DNA of 64,000 nt from Phragmitibacter flavus (lineage in GTDB: Bacteria; Verrucomicrobiota; Verrucomicrobiia; Verrucomicrobiales; Verrucomicrobiaceae). The notes below the pieces were generated by a model that was not told the origin of the DNA, did no database searches, and saw only the letters and a list, made by a program, of their open reading frames with translations. Of the stretch, positions 51,574 through 60,582 are shown one piece after another; within the stretch, counting starts at the first letter, position 1; the number at the start of each line of letters is the position of its first letter. The position numbers were made by a program, and so were the translations under genes. Where the stretch lies: the NCBI RefSeq assembly GCF_005780165.1, contig NZ_VAUV01000002.1:124001-188000 (forward strand), read 5' to 3'.

Positions 51574-53778
51574 ATGAAAAGAATAACACACCCAATCAAA
51601 ATGCACTTCCCGTTGGCCATGGCGGCGGGATGTTGTTTGTTTCAGGCCGCAGCGGCAGAACCCAACTTTTCGACGACGGAGATCGAGCCGGTCGTGGTCA
51701 CTGCGACGCGCAGTGCAACACCTTTGGCTGAAGTCCCTTACACAGTGCATTTGATTGATCAGGAGCGCGTCACGGAGATGGCACCACAAAGTTTTCCGGA
51801 GGCGTTGAAGGAGATTCCGGGAGTGTTCATTCAGCAGACTTCGCATGGTCAGGGGTCGCCTTACCTGCGGGGTTTCACGGGGTTTCGGACGTTGACAATG
51901 ATTGACGGGATTCGCTTGAACAACTCGGTTTTTCGCGATGGTCCGAATCAGTATTTGAGCACGATTGATGTGTTGTCGCTGCGCGGAATCGAAGTGGTGA
52001 AAAGCCAGGGTTCGGTGCTTTATGGGAGTGACGCGATTGGCGGGGTGATCAATGCCTTGACCAAAGGTCCGGTGTATCGTGCGCCGGATCCACTGGCGAT
52101 CACCCCCGTGGCTAAAGGGGCGAAGAATGTGCAGCCGACGGCCCCTGCTCCGTTAGCGGGCGGGCCTTACATCACCGGCTTGATGTCGACGCGTTATGCG
52201 ACGGCGGAGGATAGCTGGACAGGGCGTCTTGAGGGCAGCATCAGTGAATACGAAAAGTATGGTTTCTACCTTGGGCTTACTGGACGCACGTTTGGGGATC
52301 TGCGTGCGGCGGGTGTGGGGCGGCTTCCAGAGACGGGTTACGATGAATTGGGATTGGATGCGAAACTGGAGCTGTTTTTGGCTGACAATGTGAAGCTGAC
52401 GATCGCGCACAATCAGATGGTGCAGGAGGATGTATGGCGCACGCATCGCACCATCTTTGCGGTGCCTTATGAAGGGAGTTCAATTGGCAATGAGCGGGAG
52501 CATTATTTTGATCAGCATCGTCATCTCAGTTATGTGAGATTGGAAGGCACGCCGGACAATGGCTGGTTGGATCGCTGGCAGGCGACGTTGTCTTATCAAC
52601 GTCAGAGTGAAGACATTCATCGCACGGCGGCGGATCGCAGCAGCCGGATTGATGGGTTTGATGCAGATACCTTTGGGTTTGATTTACAATTCGAAAGCGG
52701 CACGGCGATGGGTGACCTGACTTATGGTGTGAGTTATTATCTGGACAAGGTGGATTCGTTCTCGGATCGGTTCCGCGCGGACGGCAGCTTCAATCGTTCG
52801 GCCATTCAGGGGCCGGTGGGGGATGACTCCGACTATCATCTGGGCAGCGCGTTTTTACAGGATGTGATCAAGCTCAATGACCGCTTGGAATTGACCCTTG
52901 GTGCTCGTTACACCTATGCGAAGGCAGAGGTTGGAAAGGCGGAAGATCCGATCAGCGGGGAAGAGGTGTCGTTTGATGATGACTGGAACGATGTGTCGGG
53001 CAATGCGCGGTTGTTGTTTGGTGTGGATGAAGAGAAGCACTTGAAGCTTTTCACCGGGGTCTCGCAGAGCTTCCGTGCGCCCAATCTTTCGGACGTTTCG
53101 CGGTTGGATTCGGCTCGTTCCAATGAGCTGGAAACGGCGGCACCTGGCCTTGATCCGGAGAAGTTTTTGACCGGGGAAATCGGGATGCGTTGGGATAGTG
53201 AGACGGTGTCGGCGGGCCTTGCTTATTTTTATACGGATGTGAAGGACATGATTGTGCGGGCACCGACCGGGCGGATCGTGGATGGGTTAGACGAGGTGAC
53301 CAAGCTGAATGCAGGAGATGGCTACATTCAGGGCATTGAGTTTGATTTGAGCTGGCAGTTTCATCCGCAGTGGCGGGTGTTTGGCAGCGTGGCCTGGCAG
53401 GATGGAAAGGTGGAGGGGTTTCCGAATTCAACGACGGAACGGGTGGAAGAGCCGGTGAGCCGCTTGTTGCCTTTGTCGGGCTTGGTGGGGTTGCGTTGGG
53501 ATAGTCCAGCGGAGCGTTTCTGGGTGGAAGGCACGGTGTTGATGGTGGATCGGCAGGATCGGCTGAATGCCGGGGATCGTGCGGACACGCAGCGCATTCC
53601 GCCCGGGGGCACGCCGGGTTATACGGTGGCGACTTTGAGGAGTGGATGGCGGGTGACGGATGCGTTCACGCTGACGGCGGCGGTGGAGAACCTGAGCGAT
53701 GAGGCTTATCGCGTGCACGGTTCCGGGGTGAACGAGCCGGGGGTGAATTTTGTGTTTGGGGCGGAGGTGAGGTTTTAG
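51574..53778 (+). CDS. TonB-dependent outer membrane receptor
   Basis: A 734-residue receptor with a signal peptide (MHFPLAMAAGCCLFQAAAAE), a plug domain (VVVTATRSATPLAEVPYTVH, then EIPGVFIQQTSHGQGSPYLR and GSVLYGSDAIGGVINALTKG) and a beta-barrel ending in Phe (NFVFGAEVRF), as needed for outer-membrane assembly. YRGSD-like plug features resemble siderophore, vitamin B12 or sugar receptors; no ligand can be named. The upstream gap holds a sigma-54-like promoter and the divergent kinase, so control by the NtrB/NtrC-like pair is likely. No TonB/ExbB genes are adjacent. Confidence 0.92.
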   Translation: MKRITHPIKMHFPLAMAAGCCLFQAAAAEPNFSTTEIEPVVVTATRSATPLAEVPYTVHLIDQERVTEMAPQSFPEALKEIPGVFIQQTSHGQGSPYLRGFTGFRTLTMIDGIRLNNSVFRDGPNQYLSTIDVLSLRGIEVVKSQGSVLYGSDAIGGVINALTKGPVYRAPDPLAITPVAKGAKNVQPTAPAPLAGGPYITGLMSTRYATAEDSWTGRLEGSISEYEKYGFYLGLTGRTFGDLRAAGVGRLPETGYDELGLDAKLELFLADNVKLTIAHNQMVQEDVWRTHRTIFAVPYEGSSIGNEREHYFDQHRHLSYVRLEGTPDNGWLDRWQATLSYQRQSEDIHRTAADRSSRIDGFDADTFGFDLQFESGTAMGDLTYGVSYYLDKVDSFSDRFRADGSFNRSAIQGPVGDDSDYHLGSAFLQDVIKLNDRLELTLGARYTYAKAEVGKAEDPISGEEVSFDDDWNDVSGNARLLFGVDEEKHLKLFTGVSQSFRAPNLSDVSRLDSARSNELETAAPGLDPEKFLTGEIGMRWDSETVSAGLAYFYTDVKDMIVRAPTGRIVDGLDEVTKLNAGDGYIQGIEFDLSWQFHPQWRVFGSVAWQDGKVEGFPNSTTERVEEPVSRLLPLSGLVGLRWDSPAERFWVEGTVLMVDRQDRLNAGDRADTQRIPPGGTPGYTVATLRSGWRVTDAFTLTAAVENLSDEAYRVHGSGVNEPGVNFVFGAEVRF

Positions 53779-53785
53779 GTGTGGT

Positions 53786-53859
53786 GGCGGGTGTCCCACA
53801 CGCCTTTGTTGAATAGTTTTTCTATGTTTTCAGGGCGGGTGTGGGACACCCCCGACCAC
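53786..53859. repeat. REP-like palindromic element, left of RAYT gene
   Basis: Contains GGCGGGTGTCCCACACGCC (53786-53804) and, in the opposite sense, GTGTGGGACACCCCCGACCAC (53839-53859), which together can fold into a long hairpin. The second phrase recurs on the other side of the transposase gene. It immediately follows the TonB receptor stop and may serve as its transcription end. Confidence 0.7.
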
Positions 53860-53867
53860 TCACTCGC

Positions 53868-54569
53868 TCAACCAAGGGTAAACCCATCTTGCAGGCCGGC
53901 CTTGAGGGGGTTTTGGAGGATGTAATTCTCGATGCGTTGCAGCTCAGCCTCATCCCGCACGATGTGATCGTAGCTTTCTGATTGCCATAACTCTCCCTTT
54001 CGGCCGAGGGCTTCGTTGATCTTCCGGGCAGTGAAACGTTTCCATGAGTGCAGGATGTCTTTCAAGGCGTGCTCGCCTTGCGGGCATATCAGAGCGTGCA
54101 CATGATTCGGCATGATGACGAAGCGACCCAAGGTATACCGCTCGTTGTGAAAGTAGCGCAGGGCATTTTCCACGACGTTGCGGGATTCCGGGTTGCGCAG
54201 GAGGCAGGAGCCGTGGCCGTCGTCGAGCATGCGTTCGAAGGTTTGGGTGAAGCGGGTGCGGAACTCCCGGCGCAGGGCTTCGGGGAGGGTTTGGAGTTTG
54301 TGCCGCCACTGATTTTCGGAATCGTAGGTGATGCCATGCACGCGTAGCCAGATGGTGCGTTGTTCTTCCCAGCTTCGCAGTAGAGGCGCGGGCACGGAGT
54401 CGGCGAGGCGGAAGTTGACGAAGTAGGTGACGTGTTGTTGCGTCCAGTGGGGAAGCTGCTGCCGGGTGACGGTGATGGGTTTGTCGAAGTCGAGTGGGTG
54501 CACGGGTTGCAGGGGTGGTGTCGGATGTCCCATACAACTGTAGAATAATCTGGCAGGCTGCGCCTGCAA
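53868..54569 (-). CDS. REP-associated tyrosine transposase (RAYT, Y1_Tnp)
   Basis: A 233-residue HUH-type single-stranded DNA transposase of the IS200/IS605 Y1 superfamily. The HUH motif is in FVIMPNHVHALICP and the catalytic Tyr should be in RIENYILQNPLKAG. The 5' part (DKPITVTRQQLPHWTQQHVT, YFVNFRLADSVP) is typical of RAYTs. It is flanked by REP-like palindromes carrying GTGTGGGACACCCC on both sides. RAYTs are domesticated and normally do not move themselves but spread REPs. The start may be at ATG 54533 (MGHPTPPLQ). Confidence 0.9.
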   Translation of the reverse strand: MQAQPARLFYSCMGHPTPPLQPVHPLDFDKPITVTRQQLPHWTQQHVTYFVNFRLADSVPAPLLRSWEEQRTIWLRVHGITYDSENQWRHKLQTLPEALRREFRTRFTQTFERMLDDGHGSCLLRNPESRNVVENALRYFHNERYTLGRFVIMPNHVHALICPQGEHALKDILHSWKRFTARKINEALGRKGELWQSESYDHIVRDEAELQRIENYILQNPLKAGLQDGFTLG

Positions 54570-54607
54570 AAAAGATTTTGGTTCAGGTGTGGGACACCCC
54601 TGACCAC
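54515..54607. repeat. REP-like element, right of RAYT gene
   Basis: Contains GGTGTCGGATGTCCCATACA (near 54516-54535) and the phrase GTGTGGGACACCCCTGACCAC (54587-54607), which differs from the left-hand copy in one base. The left part overlaps the 5' end of the transposase frame. A short palindrome (GCAGGCTGCGCCTGC, 54554-54568) lies between. Confidence 0.65.
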
Positions 54608-54620
54608 ACCACGGCAGGAG

Positions 54621-54747
54621 TCAGGTTTGCCGGTCGATGTGGACTTCGACGATCATTTCGCGGGTTCCTTTGCCGCGGAAGTTGCCGCTCAAGGGGCGGA
54701 TGTCTCCGTAGTCAGCACCGACGGCAAGTTTGATGTAACGGGTGTCG
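54621..54747 (-). pseudogene. 3' remnant of a second transglutaminase gene
   Basis: The segment 54631-54747 matches 58505-58621, the last 39 codons of the intact transglutaminase gene, at 112 of 117 positions. All five differences are silent in the coding frame. It keeps its own stop codon (TGA at 54623-54621) and ends IDRQT instead of IDRV. Everything upstream of the fragment is missing. It is the tail of a former, probably functional, paralogue rather than a random copy. Confidence 0.85.
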
Positions 54748-54811
54748 TATCTGGCGGGGCGGACCAATGTTTCCTCCAGAATTTTTCTCCCGTTCCGCTA
54801 AGTGGTGCGTG

Positions 54812-54829
54812 AATAACAAAATTGTTATT
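54812..54829. promoter_or_regulatory. inverted repeat upstream of OmpR-type regulator
   Basis: AATAACAA-AA-TTGTTATT is a perfect inverted repeat with 2-base centre, 76 bases before the response regulator start. It has no T-run of a terminator and lies in the only gap before the operon, so it is a candidate operator for autoregulation. Confidence 0.45.
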
Positions 54830-54904
54830 ATCTTATCGGCCAAAATCTGATTGAGTGGGTGAATGCTGGTGGTTTTGTTTCCTGGTTCGTTAATTTTGTG
54901 ACTT

Positions 54905-55585
54905 ATGCGCATTCTTATTGTGGAAGATGAATCGCGCAGTCGCGAATTTTTGATCAAGGGGCTGCGGGAGTCAGGTTTTGCGGTGGATGGGGCAGAAGAT
55001 GGAGATGAGGGGTTGAGTCTTGCTGAGGAGGTTGATCATGATTTGATTGTGCTGGATGTGATGCTGCCGGGTAAGACGGGGTGGCAGGTGCTTGAGAAAT
55101 TGAGGGCGCTGGGTCGGGAGACTCCTGTGTTGTTTCTGACGGCGAGGGATGCGATTGAGGATCGGGTGCGGGGGTTGGAGTTGGGGGCAGATGACTATTT
55201 AGTGAAGCCGTTTGCTTGGGTTGAGTTCCTGGCACGAGTAAGGGCGTTGTTGAGGCGGGGGCCTGTGAAACAAATGGAGTCTTCGGGAATTGCCGATCTG
55301 GAACTGGATTTGCGTCGAATGAAGGCGAAGCGAGGTAAAAATGTGATTGATCTTACGGCGAAGGAGTTTCAGTTGCTGAGCTTGTTGGTGAGGCGGACGG
55401 GTGAGGTGTTGTCCCGGACGACGATTGCTGAATTGGTTTGGGATATGAATTTTTCGACAGAGTCCAATGCCGTGGATGTGGCGATGGGGCGGCTGAGAAG
55501 AAAGGTGGATGAGCCGTTTGAAAGGAAGCTCATTCATACCCAAAGGGGTTTGGGTTATGTTTTGGAGGATCGTGATGAAGATTGA
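54905..55585 (+). CDS. OmpR/CopR-type response regulator
   Basis: A 226-residue regulator: receiver with [16 protein letters not shown], phosphorylated Asp in [14 protein letters not shown], Thr in FLTARDA and Lys in DYLVKPFAW, followed by a winged helix-turn-helix ([40 protein letters not shown], then [20 protein letters not shown]). The last 11 bases overlap the kinase gene. The recognition helix sequence is that of the heavy-metal (CusR/CopR) subgroup. Composition appears less GC-rich than that of flanking genes. Confidence 0.94.
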   Translation: MRILIVEDESRSREFLIKGLRESGFAVDGAEDGDEGLSLAEEVDHDLIVLDVMLPGKTGWQVLEKLRALGRETPVLFLTARDAIEDRVRGLELGADDYLVKPFAWVEFLARVRALLRRGPVKQMESSGIADLELDLRRMKAKRGKNVIDLTAKEFQLLSLLVRRTGEVLSRTTIAELVWDMNFSTESNAVDVAMGRLRRKVDEPFERKLIHTQRGLGYVLEDRDED

Positions 55586-57011
55586 ACATCCTTCATTGCC
55601 TCCAGCGCTGGCGCTGACGACAAGGTTGGTGCTTGGGTATATGCTGGTGGCGTTTTTCACGCTGTCGGCGGCAGCAGTGTTTTTGCATGAAATTTTGGAT
55701 TATGGATTTGAAGTGGAAGATGCGGGGTTGATGTCAGATCATGTGCGTTTGCTGCGTCGGGAGATGCTGGAAAGTCCTGAGGAGTTGGGACGGGTGCGTG
55801 AGATTATTGGGGCGACGGCGAATGCGCAAAGTTTGGAAAAATATTTTGGGCGGTTGTTGGAGGATGATGGGACAACGCTGGTTGAAACCAGAGGGTATGA
55901 AGAGCTGGCGGTTGCGCGTGAAGCTTTTCCAAAGCCCGTAGGTGTTTCGGACAATCTTCAGAAAGTGGTTCGTTCAAGGTCGTTGTCGGGCACGCCGTTG
56001 TTTCTTGCTTCCGCATTGATGACACGTCGTGCGGGGGAGCCTCCGCTGGTCTATCTTGTTGCTTTGGACATTACGCATGTTGACAATTGGTTGGAAAAAT
56101 TTCGGGTGCAGTTGTTTTTTGTGGTGGTTACAGGGACGGTAATTTCAGGCTTGTTGGCGTGGTTTTTGACTCGGACGGGATTGAGGCCGTTGCAGGAGAT
56201 TACTGCGGGCATGCAACGGGTGGGTGCGAAGGGGTTGGATGAGCGGTTGAGTCGTAATCGATGGCCACATGAGCTTGCGGCGATGGCGGGCGAGTTTGAC
56301 TTGATGCTGGAGCGTTTGCATGAGGCGTTTCAGAGGCTTTCACAATTTTCCGCTGATGCTGCGCATGAATTCCGCACGCCGTTGAACAACCTGATGGTGT
56401 CGACGAGCTTTCTGCTTTCGCGTGATCATGATAAAGAGGAATACCGGCAGGCACTGGTGGCAAACTTCGCGGAGTTTGAGCGGATGAAGCGGTTGGTGGA
56501 CAGTTTGCTTTTTCTTGCGCGTGCGGACAATGCGGAGGCGGTGATCAAAAAAACCGTGGTGGATGCTCGGGTGCTTGCTGGTGGGGTGGTGGATTTTTTT
56601 TCGGCTTTGGCGGAAGAGCATGGGGTGATGCTGGTGAGTGATGGGAGTGGCGAGTTGCTGGCGGATGAGACGTTACTGCGCATGGCGCTTGCGAATCTTG
56701 TTTCCAATGCTTTGCGGCATACTCCAAGGGGGGGGAGGGTGAGCGTGCTGATTGATGGCCGATTAGACGACTGTAAGATTACGGTAACTGATTCGGGCAT
56801 CGGTATCGACGAAGTGCATTTACCGCGGTTATTCGACCGGTTTTACAGGGTTGATGCGGCGCGATCCAGTGTGGCTGCGGATGCTGGTGTGGGGTTGGGT
56901 TTGGCTTTGGTGAAGACGGTAGCGAGTTTGCATGGTGGGTCGGTAGAGGTATGGAGCAAGCAGGGGTTGGGAACGTCCATGACGCTGCTGCTGCCCCGAA
57001 GGTGTGATTAA
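55575..57011 (+). CDS. heavy-metal-type sensor histidine kinase (CusS-like)
   Basis: A 478-residue kinase with two membrane helices (about 15-40 and 175-195), a periplasmic loop, HAMP ([20 protein letters not shown]), His box [21 protein letters not shown] box [15 protein letters not shown], and G boxes [20 protein letters not shown] and [20 protein letters not shown]. The His box and RFYR motif match the CusS/PcoS group. The metal or other signal is unknown. It overlaps the regulator gene by 11 bases, with the ATG at 55575. Confidence 0.93.
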   Translation: MKIEHPSLPPALALTTRLVLGYMLVAFFTLSAAAVFLHEILDYGFEVEDAGLMSDHVRLLRREMLESPEELGRVREIIGATANAQSLEKYFGRLLEDDGTTLVETRGYEELAVAREAFPKPVGVSDNLQKVVRSRSLSGTPLFLASALMTRRAGEPPLVYLVALDITHVDNWLEKFRVQLFFVVVTGTVISGLLAWFLTRTGLRPLQEITAGMQRVGAKGLDERLSRNRWPHELAAMAGEFDLMLERLHEAFQRLSQFSADAAHEFRTPLNNLMVSTSFLLSRDHDKEEYRQALVANFAEFERMKRLVDSLLFLARADNAEAVIKKTVVDARVLAGGVVDFFSALAEEHGVMLVSDGSGELLADETLLRMALANLVSNALRHTPRGGRVSVLIDGRLDDCKITVTDSGIGIDEVHLPRLFDRFYRVDAARSSVAADAGVGLGLALVKTVASLHGGSVEVWSKQGLGTSMTLLLPRRCD

Positions 57012-57155
57012 CACGAATGTTAGGCGGGCGTCATGATCCCGTCACGTGGGGAAGGTAACATGACAGGACTGATCGATCTGGTTCGAGCAGTGGTGCCGCG
57101 ACGCAAATTCAGGCCGTTGTGTTCGCTGCCCATGAGGATCCCTGGCCCAAGAAAC

Positions 57156-57827
57156 ATGCATTTGTCAAATTTCCCCACGTCAATATTGGACAAGCCATCG
57201 TCACGGTTTTCTTCGGAGTTTACCGGCTGGAGGAGAGGGCGCATTCTTTTCACGAGGCTGATTCTGTTGGTGTCAGTGGTTTTGCTTTTGGCCTCAGGGA
57301 ATAGGATGGCTGGACATGATCAAGTGGAGGTCATGATGGCGGTGATGGGGTTGTTGTTAGTGGCAATGGGGGTGTGGGGTAGGATTTGGTGCACGCTTTA
57401 TATTGGCGGCAGGAAGGATCAGATGCTGGTGACGGATGGGCCGTATGCAAGGTGTCGTAATCCGCTTTATTTTTTCAGTGCGTTGGCAGGGTTGGGGGTG
57501 GCTGCGGCGGCTGGGTCTGTTGTTGTTTTGGGTGTGGTGATGGCGTTTTTTGCTGTTGGATACCATTTTGTCATCAGGGCTGAGGAAAAGAAGTTGTTGG
57601 GTTTGCATGGGGAGAGTTTTTTGAACTATTGCAAGGAGGTTCCACGGTTTTGGATGAGGCTGCGCCTGCAGAGGTCAATGGCTCCTGAACAGCAGGTGTT
57701 TAGTTCCAAGCTGTTTCATCGCACGTCGCGAGATGCTTCGTGGTTTTTCGTGGCCTGGTCAGCGGTGCTTTGGGTGAAGATTTTGCATCAATCTGGAGCG
57801 CTGCCGTGTTGGTGGAATATCCCATGA
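57156..57827 (+). CDS. isoprenylcysteine carboxylmethyltransferase / PEMT-type membrane methyltransferase
   Basis: The conserved section (about residues 28-180) has a charged opening (EFTGWRRGRILFTRLILLVS), several hydrophobic helices and the signature LVTDGPYARCRNPLYFFSAL followed by RAEEKKLLGLHGESFLNYCK. This is the ICMT/PEMT-like family that methylates small or lipid substrates in the membrane. The N-terminus is uncertain: ATGs at 57033, 57132 and 57156 are all open. It follows the sensor kinase and its last codons overlap the TPR gene. Confidence 0.75.
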   Translation: MHLSNFPTSILDKPSSRFSSEFTGWRRGRILFTRLILLVSVVLLLASGNRMAGHDQVEVMMAVMGLLLVAMGVWGRIWCTLYIGGRKDQMLVTDGPYARCRNPLYFFSALAGLGVAAAAGSVVVLGVVMAFFAVGYHFVIRAEEKKLLGLHGESFLNYCKEVPRFWMRLRLQRSMAPEQQVFSSKLFHRTSRDASWFFVAWSAVLWVKILHQSGALPCWWNIP

Positions 57828-58456
57828 GGAAGATGCCACTTTTTTGGATGAGGGGATGGTTAAACCTCGTTGTTGTGGCGGGACTGAGTTTGGTTGCGCA
57901 AGCGACGCCTGATGGAGTGACGCTTTATGCAAAGGGGAGATATGAGGAGGCGGTGGATGTTTTCCGCAGGGAACTGGCGGCGGCAGAACACGATTTTGGT
58001 GCTGACAGCGTGGAGAGTTTGAAGTGTCGGAATAATCTCGCGAATGCTTTGAATGCAAACGGGAGGTCTGCGGAGGCTGAGGTGGAACATCGCAAGGTGC
58101 TGATGGTCAGGGAGCGGGTGCTTGGCAGGGAGCATGCTGAAACGTTGTCGAGTCGGAGTAATCTTGCGGTTGCCTTGCATGCGCAGGGTAAGTATATGGC
58201 GGCGGAGATAGAGTATCGTGAAGTGCTGACGATTCGGGTGCGTGTCAGGGGGGTTGAGGATAGGGATGTTTTGAAGACATCGTTTGCTCTGGCTTTGTGT
58301 GTTGAGTCCCAAGGGCGACTGGGGGATGCGTTAACATTGGCGCGGCAGGCGGAGAATGGGTGGACCAAACAATTGGGAGCGAGTCACCCGGTTACTCTGC
58401 GGGCGAGGATGGCCCGGTTACGCATGGAAAATGCTGGGATGGTGCGGCAGGAGTAG
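57824..58456 (+). CDS. secreted tetratricopeptide-repeat protein
   Basis: A 210-residue protein with a probable signal or anchor (LNLVVVAGLSLVAQA) and at least three kinesin-light-chain-type TPRs: SVESLKCRNNLANALNANGR, ETLSSRSNLAVALHAQGKYM, and DVLKTSFALALCVESQGRLG. The first ATG at 57824 overlaps the previous stop (ATGA). It probably completes the operon that began with the response regulator. Function unknown; TPRs normally mediate protein contacts. Confidence 0.7.
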   Translation: MRKMPLFWMRGWLNLVVVAGLSLVAQATPDGVTLYAKGRYEEAVDVFRRELAAAEHDFGADSVESLKCRNNLANALNANGRSAEAEVEHRKVLMVRERVLGREHAETLSSRSNLAVALHAQGKYMAAEIEYREVLTIRVRVRGVEDRDVLKTSFALALCVESQGRLGDALTLARQAENGWTKQLGASHPVTLRARMARLRMENAGMVRQE

Positions 58457-58497
58457 GGTGGATGTGTCGGCCCGGATGAGGGGGTGTGGCGGGCGGA

Positions 58498-59403
58498 TCA
58501 GACGCGGTCGATGTGGACTTCGACGATCATTTCGCGGGTGCCTTTGCCTCGGAAGTTGCCGCTCAAGGGGCGGATGTCGCCGTAGTCGGCACCGACGGCG
58601 AGTTTGATGTAACGGGTGTCGGGGATGCGGTCGTGGGTGGGGTCGTAGCCCTTCCAGCCGTAGCCGGGGAGATAAACTTCGATCCACGCGTGGCTGGCTT
58701 CGATTTCGCCGGGAGTCTTGTTGGGATTGTGGAAATAGCCGCTGACGTAGCGGGCGGGGATGTCCCGGCTGCGGCACATGCCGAGAAGCAGGTGGGCGAA
58801 GTCCTGGCAGACACCTTTGCGGAGGCGCAGGACGTCGGTGGGTTTGGTGTTGACGGTGGTGAGCTGGGGGGAGTAGGTGAAATTGGAATGGATGTAAGCA
58901 CCCATGGTGAGGGTGGCTTTCCAGAGGTCGGTGATGGGGTCTTCCGTGAGCGCATCAATGGCGGCGCGCCAGATTTCGACCTCTAGTGAGACATAAGCCG
59001 AACTGTGGAGGTAGGAGAAATGATCTTCGGTGGCGGGAAGGTTTTTGAGGGCGTCCGGATGGTTGTCGGCAGGGACTGGGCCGCGCAGGTCGGGATGGGT
59101 GTTGACGAGGGAGATGGCTTCAACAGCAAGGTCCTGATGGGGGGCGATGATGTCGAAATAATGGACGTGGTTGTTGAACACATCGGGGTAGTCTCGCACA
59201 GCGGCGTGCGGGGTGATGTTGAGATCGAACTGAACGCAGGTTTGAGTGGGATCACTAAACGGCTGGAGACGGGCTTCGTTGAAGCTGTCCCGGACGATGT
59301 CGTTGTAGTGGTAGCGGGTGAGGTGACGGACGCGAAGGGAAAGGGGTTCGGTCCATTCGCGATGAGTGTCAGTAGGATCAGCCGCAGGGGCGGGGTCGCT
59401 CAT
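58498..59403 (-). CDS. transglutaminase-like domain protein
   Basis: A 301-residue protein of the bacterial transglutaminase family, with an N-terminal beta domain (SLRVRHLTRYHYNDIVRDSF) and the catalytic triad region: Cys in LRKGVCQDFAHLLLGMCRSR, His in ASHAWIEVYLPGYGWKGYDP and the following Asp (DPTHDR). It may act as a peptidase or amidase. It forms an operon with alpha-E (1-base overlap of stop and start) and ATP-grasp genes, the known three-gene arrangement. A 3' remnant of a paralogue lies at 54621. Confidence 0.93.
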   Translation of the reverse strand: MSDPAPAADPTDTHREWTEPLSLRVRHLTRYHYNDIVRDSFNEARLQPFSDPTQTCVQFDLNITPHAAVRDYPDVFNNHVHYFDIIAPHQDLAVEAISLVNTHPDLRGPVPADNHPDALKNLPATEDHFSYLHSSAYVSLEVEIWRAAIDALTEDPITDLWKATLTMGAYIHSNFTYSPQLTTVNTKPTDVLRLRKGVCQDFAHLLLGMCRSRDIPARYVSGYFHNPNKTPGEIEASHAWIEVYLPGYGWKGYDPTHDRIPDTRYIKLAVGADYGDIRPLSGNFRGKGTREMIVEVHIDRV

Positions 59404-60485
59404 CAGGCTGATTTTTTCTGCTGCTGCTGCATCTCCTGCTGGTGAAGGCGGATTTCGGCTTCGAGGTCGATGGGCGGGTGATACATGAAGGTTTGATAGA
59501 TGAAGTCATCGATGTGATCAAGATCGCTTTGAACACGCTGCATGAATTCATGAAGACCGCTGGAGAGGATTTGTTTGATGGTCAGGGTGCGGAGGTCGGC
59601 AACAAGCTTGCCGAAATCTTCGCCTTCCTGGCTATAGTATTCGTCGGACTGGGTCTCGGCGAGGAGGTGATGGTAGTGATCGACGCGGTTGACGCAATAA
59701 CGGATGGAGCGCGGGAAGGTGTCGGAAAGGATGAGGAACTCGGCAACTTTCGCGGGGGTGACGTCGGCGGGGTGGAAGCGACGGTAAGCCTCCATGGCGC
59801 TGGCGGAACGAAGGAGGGCCTGCCACTGGGCGGCATCAACGGCTCCACCGACATCAAAAACGCTGGGGAGCAGGATGTGGTATTTGATGTCGAGAATGCG
59901 GCTGGTTTTGTCGGCGCGCTCGAGAAATTTGCCGAACTGGATGAACTCGTATCCGTCGACGCGGGAGAAGGTGGCGTCGGTGAGGCCTTGGAAGAGGTGG
60001 GAGTATTTTTTGATTTGTTCGTAGAACTCATGGGCACCGGAGTTCCACACGGCGCGGGCGTTTTTCGACTTCAGGAAGAGGTAGGCTTCGTTGAGCGTTT
60101 CAAACATTTCGCCGGAGATCTGGTCGCGCACCTGACGGGCGTTTTCACGGGCGGAGAAGATGCAGGAGAGCACGGAGTTGGGGTTCTCCTCGCTGAAGGT
60201 CATGAACTCGGTGACCGTGGTGCTGTTGGCCTGATCGTGATGTTTGAAGAACAGTTCTTCATCACCGGCGGAGCGGAGGATGGGGAGCCAGTGTTCCTTG
60301 AGCTGCTGGTCGTCGAGATTGACGAAGTCGAGCATGAGCTGGAGGTTGACGTCGAGCAGGCGCGCGATGTTTTCGGCGCGCTCGATGTAGCGACTCATCC
60401 AGTAAAGGGAGTTGGCCACGCGGGAGAGCATGGCTTCGCTGCTACGCCGGGTGGCGTGGGAGTTGGCGGGGAGAGGAGCGGACAT
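59403..60485 (-). CDS. alpha-E domain protein
   Basis: A 360-residue mostly helical protein of the alpha-E family: AMLSRVANSLYWMSRYIERA, ENIARLLDVNLQLMLDF, SVLSCIFSARENARQVRDQI, and IRYCVNRVDHYHHLLAET. The family almost always accompanies circularly permuted ATP-grasp and transglutaminase proteins and its own activity is unknown. Its stop overlaps the transglutaminase start by one base. A heptamer repeat lies in the 97-base gap to the ATP-grasp gene. Confidence 0.93.
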   Translation of the reverse strand: MSAPLPANSHATRRSSEAMLSRVANSLYWMSRYIERAENIARLLDVNLQLMLDFVNLDDQQLKEHWLPILRSAGDEELFFKHHDQANSTTVTEFMTFSEENPNSVLSCIFSARENARQVRDQISGEMFETLNEAYLFLKSKNARAVWNSGAHEFYEQIKKYSHLFQGLTDATFSRVDGYEFIQFGKFLERADKTSRILDIKYHILLPSVFDVGGAVDAAQWQALLRSASAMEAYRRFHPADVTPAKVAEFLILSDTFPRSIRYCVNRVDHYHHLLAETQSDEYYSQEGEDFGKLVADLRTLTIKQILSSGLHEFMQRVQSDLDHIDDFIYQTFMYHPPIDLEAEIRLHQQEMQQQQKKSA

Positions 60486-60491
60486 ATCAAG

Positions 60492-60521
60492 AAAGGCTAA
60501 AGGATAAGGGATAAAGGATAA
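60492..60521. repeat. heptanucleotide tandem array (AAAGGAT-type)
   Basis: Four heptamers AAAGGCT, AAAGGAT, AAGGGAT and AAAGGAT stand in tandem with a partial fifth, between the ATP-grasp and alpha-E genes of one operon. Another seven-base array of yet another sequence. Confidence 0.85.
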
Positions 60522-60582
60522 ATCTGAAGGGCGGAGGGTTTAACAAAAGATGTTCGACTTCGCGCTTCCGATTTTTTGAGTA

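Noticed and set aside
54631-58621. The 117-bp direct repeat as an attachment site of an integrated element
   Set aside because: The copies differ only at silent codon positions, the block between has no integrase, and the repeat lies within coding sequence of a protein gene. An old paralogue remnant explains it better, although insertion of the block cannot be excluded.
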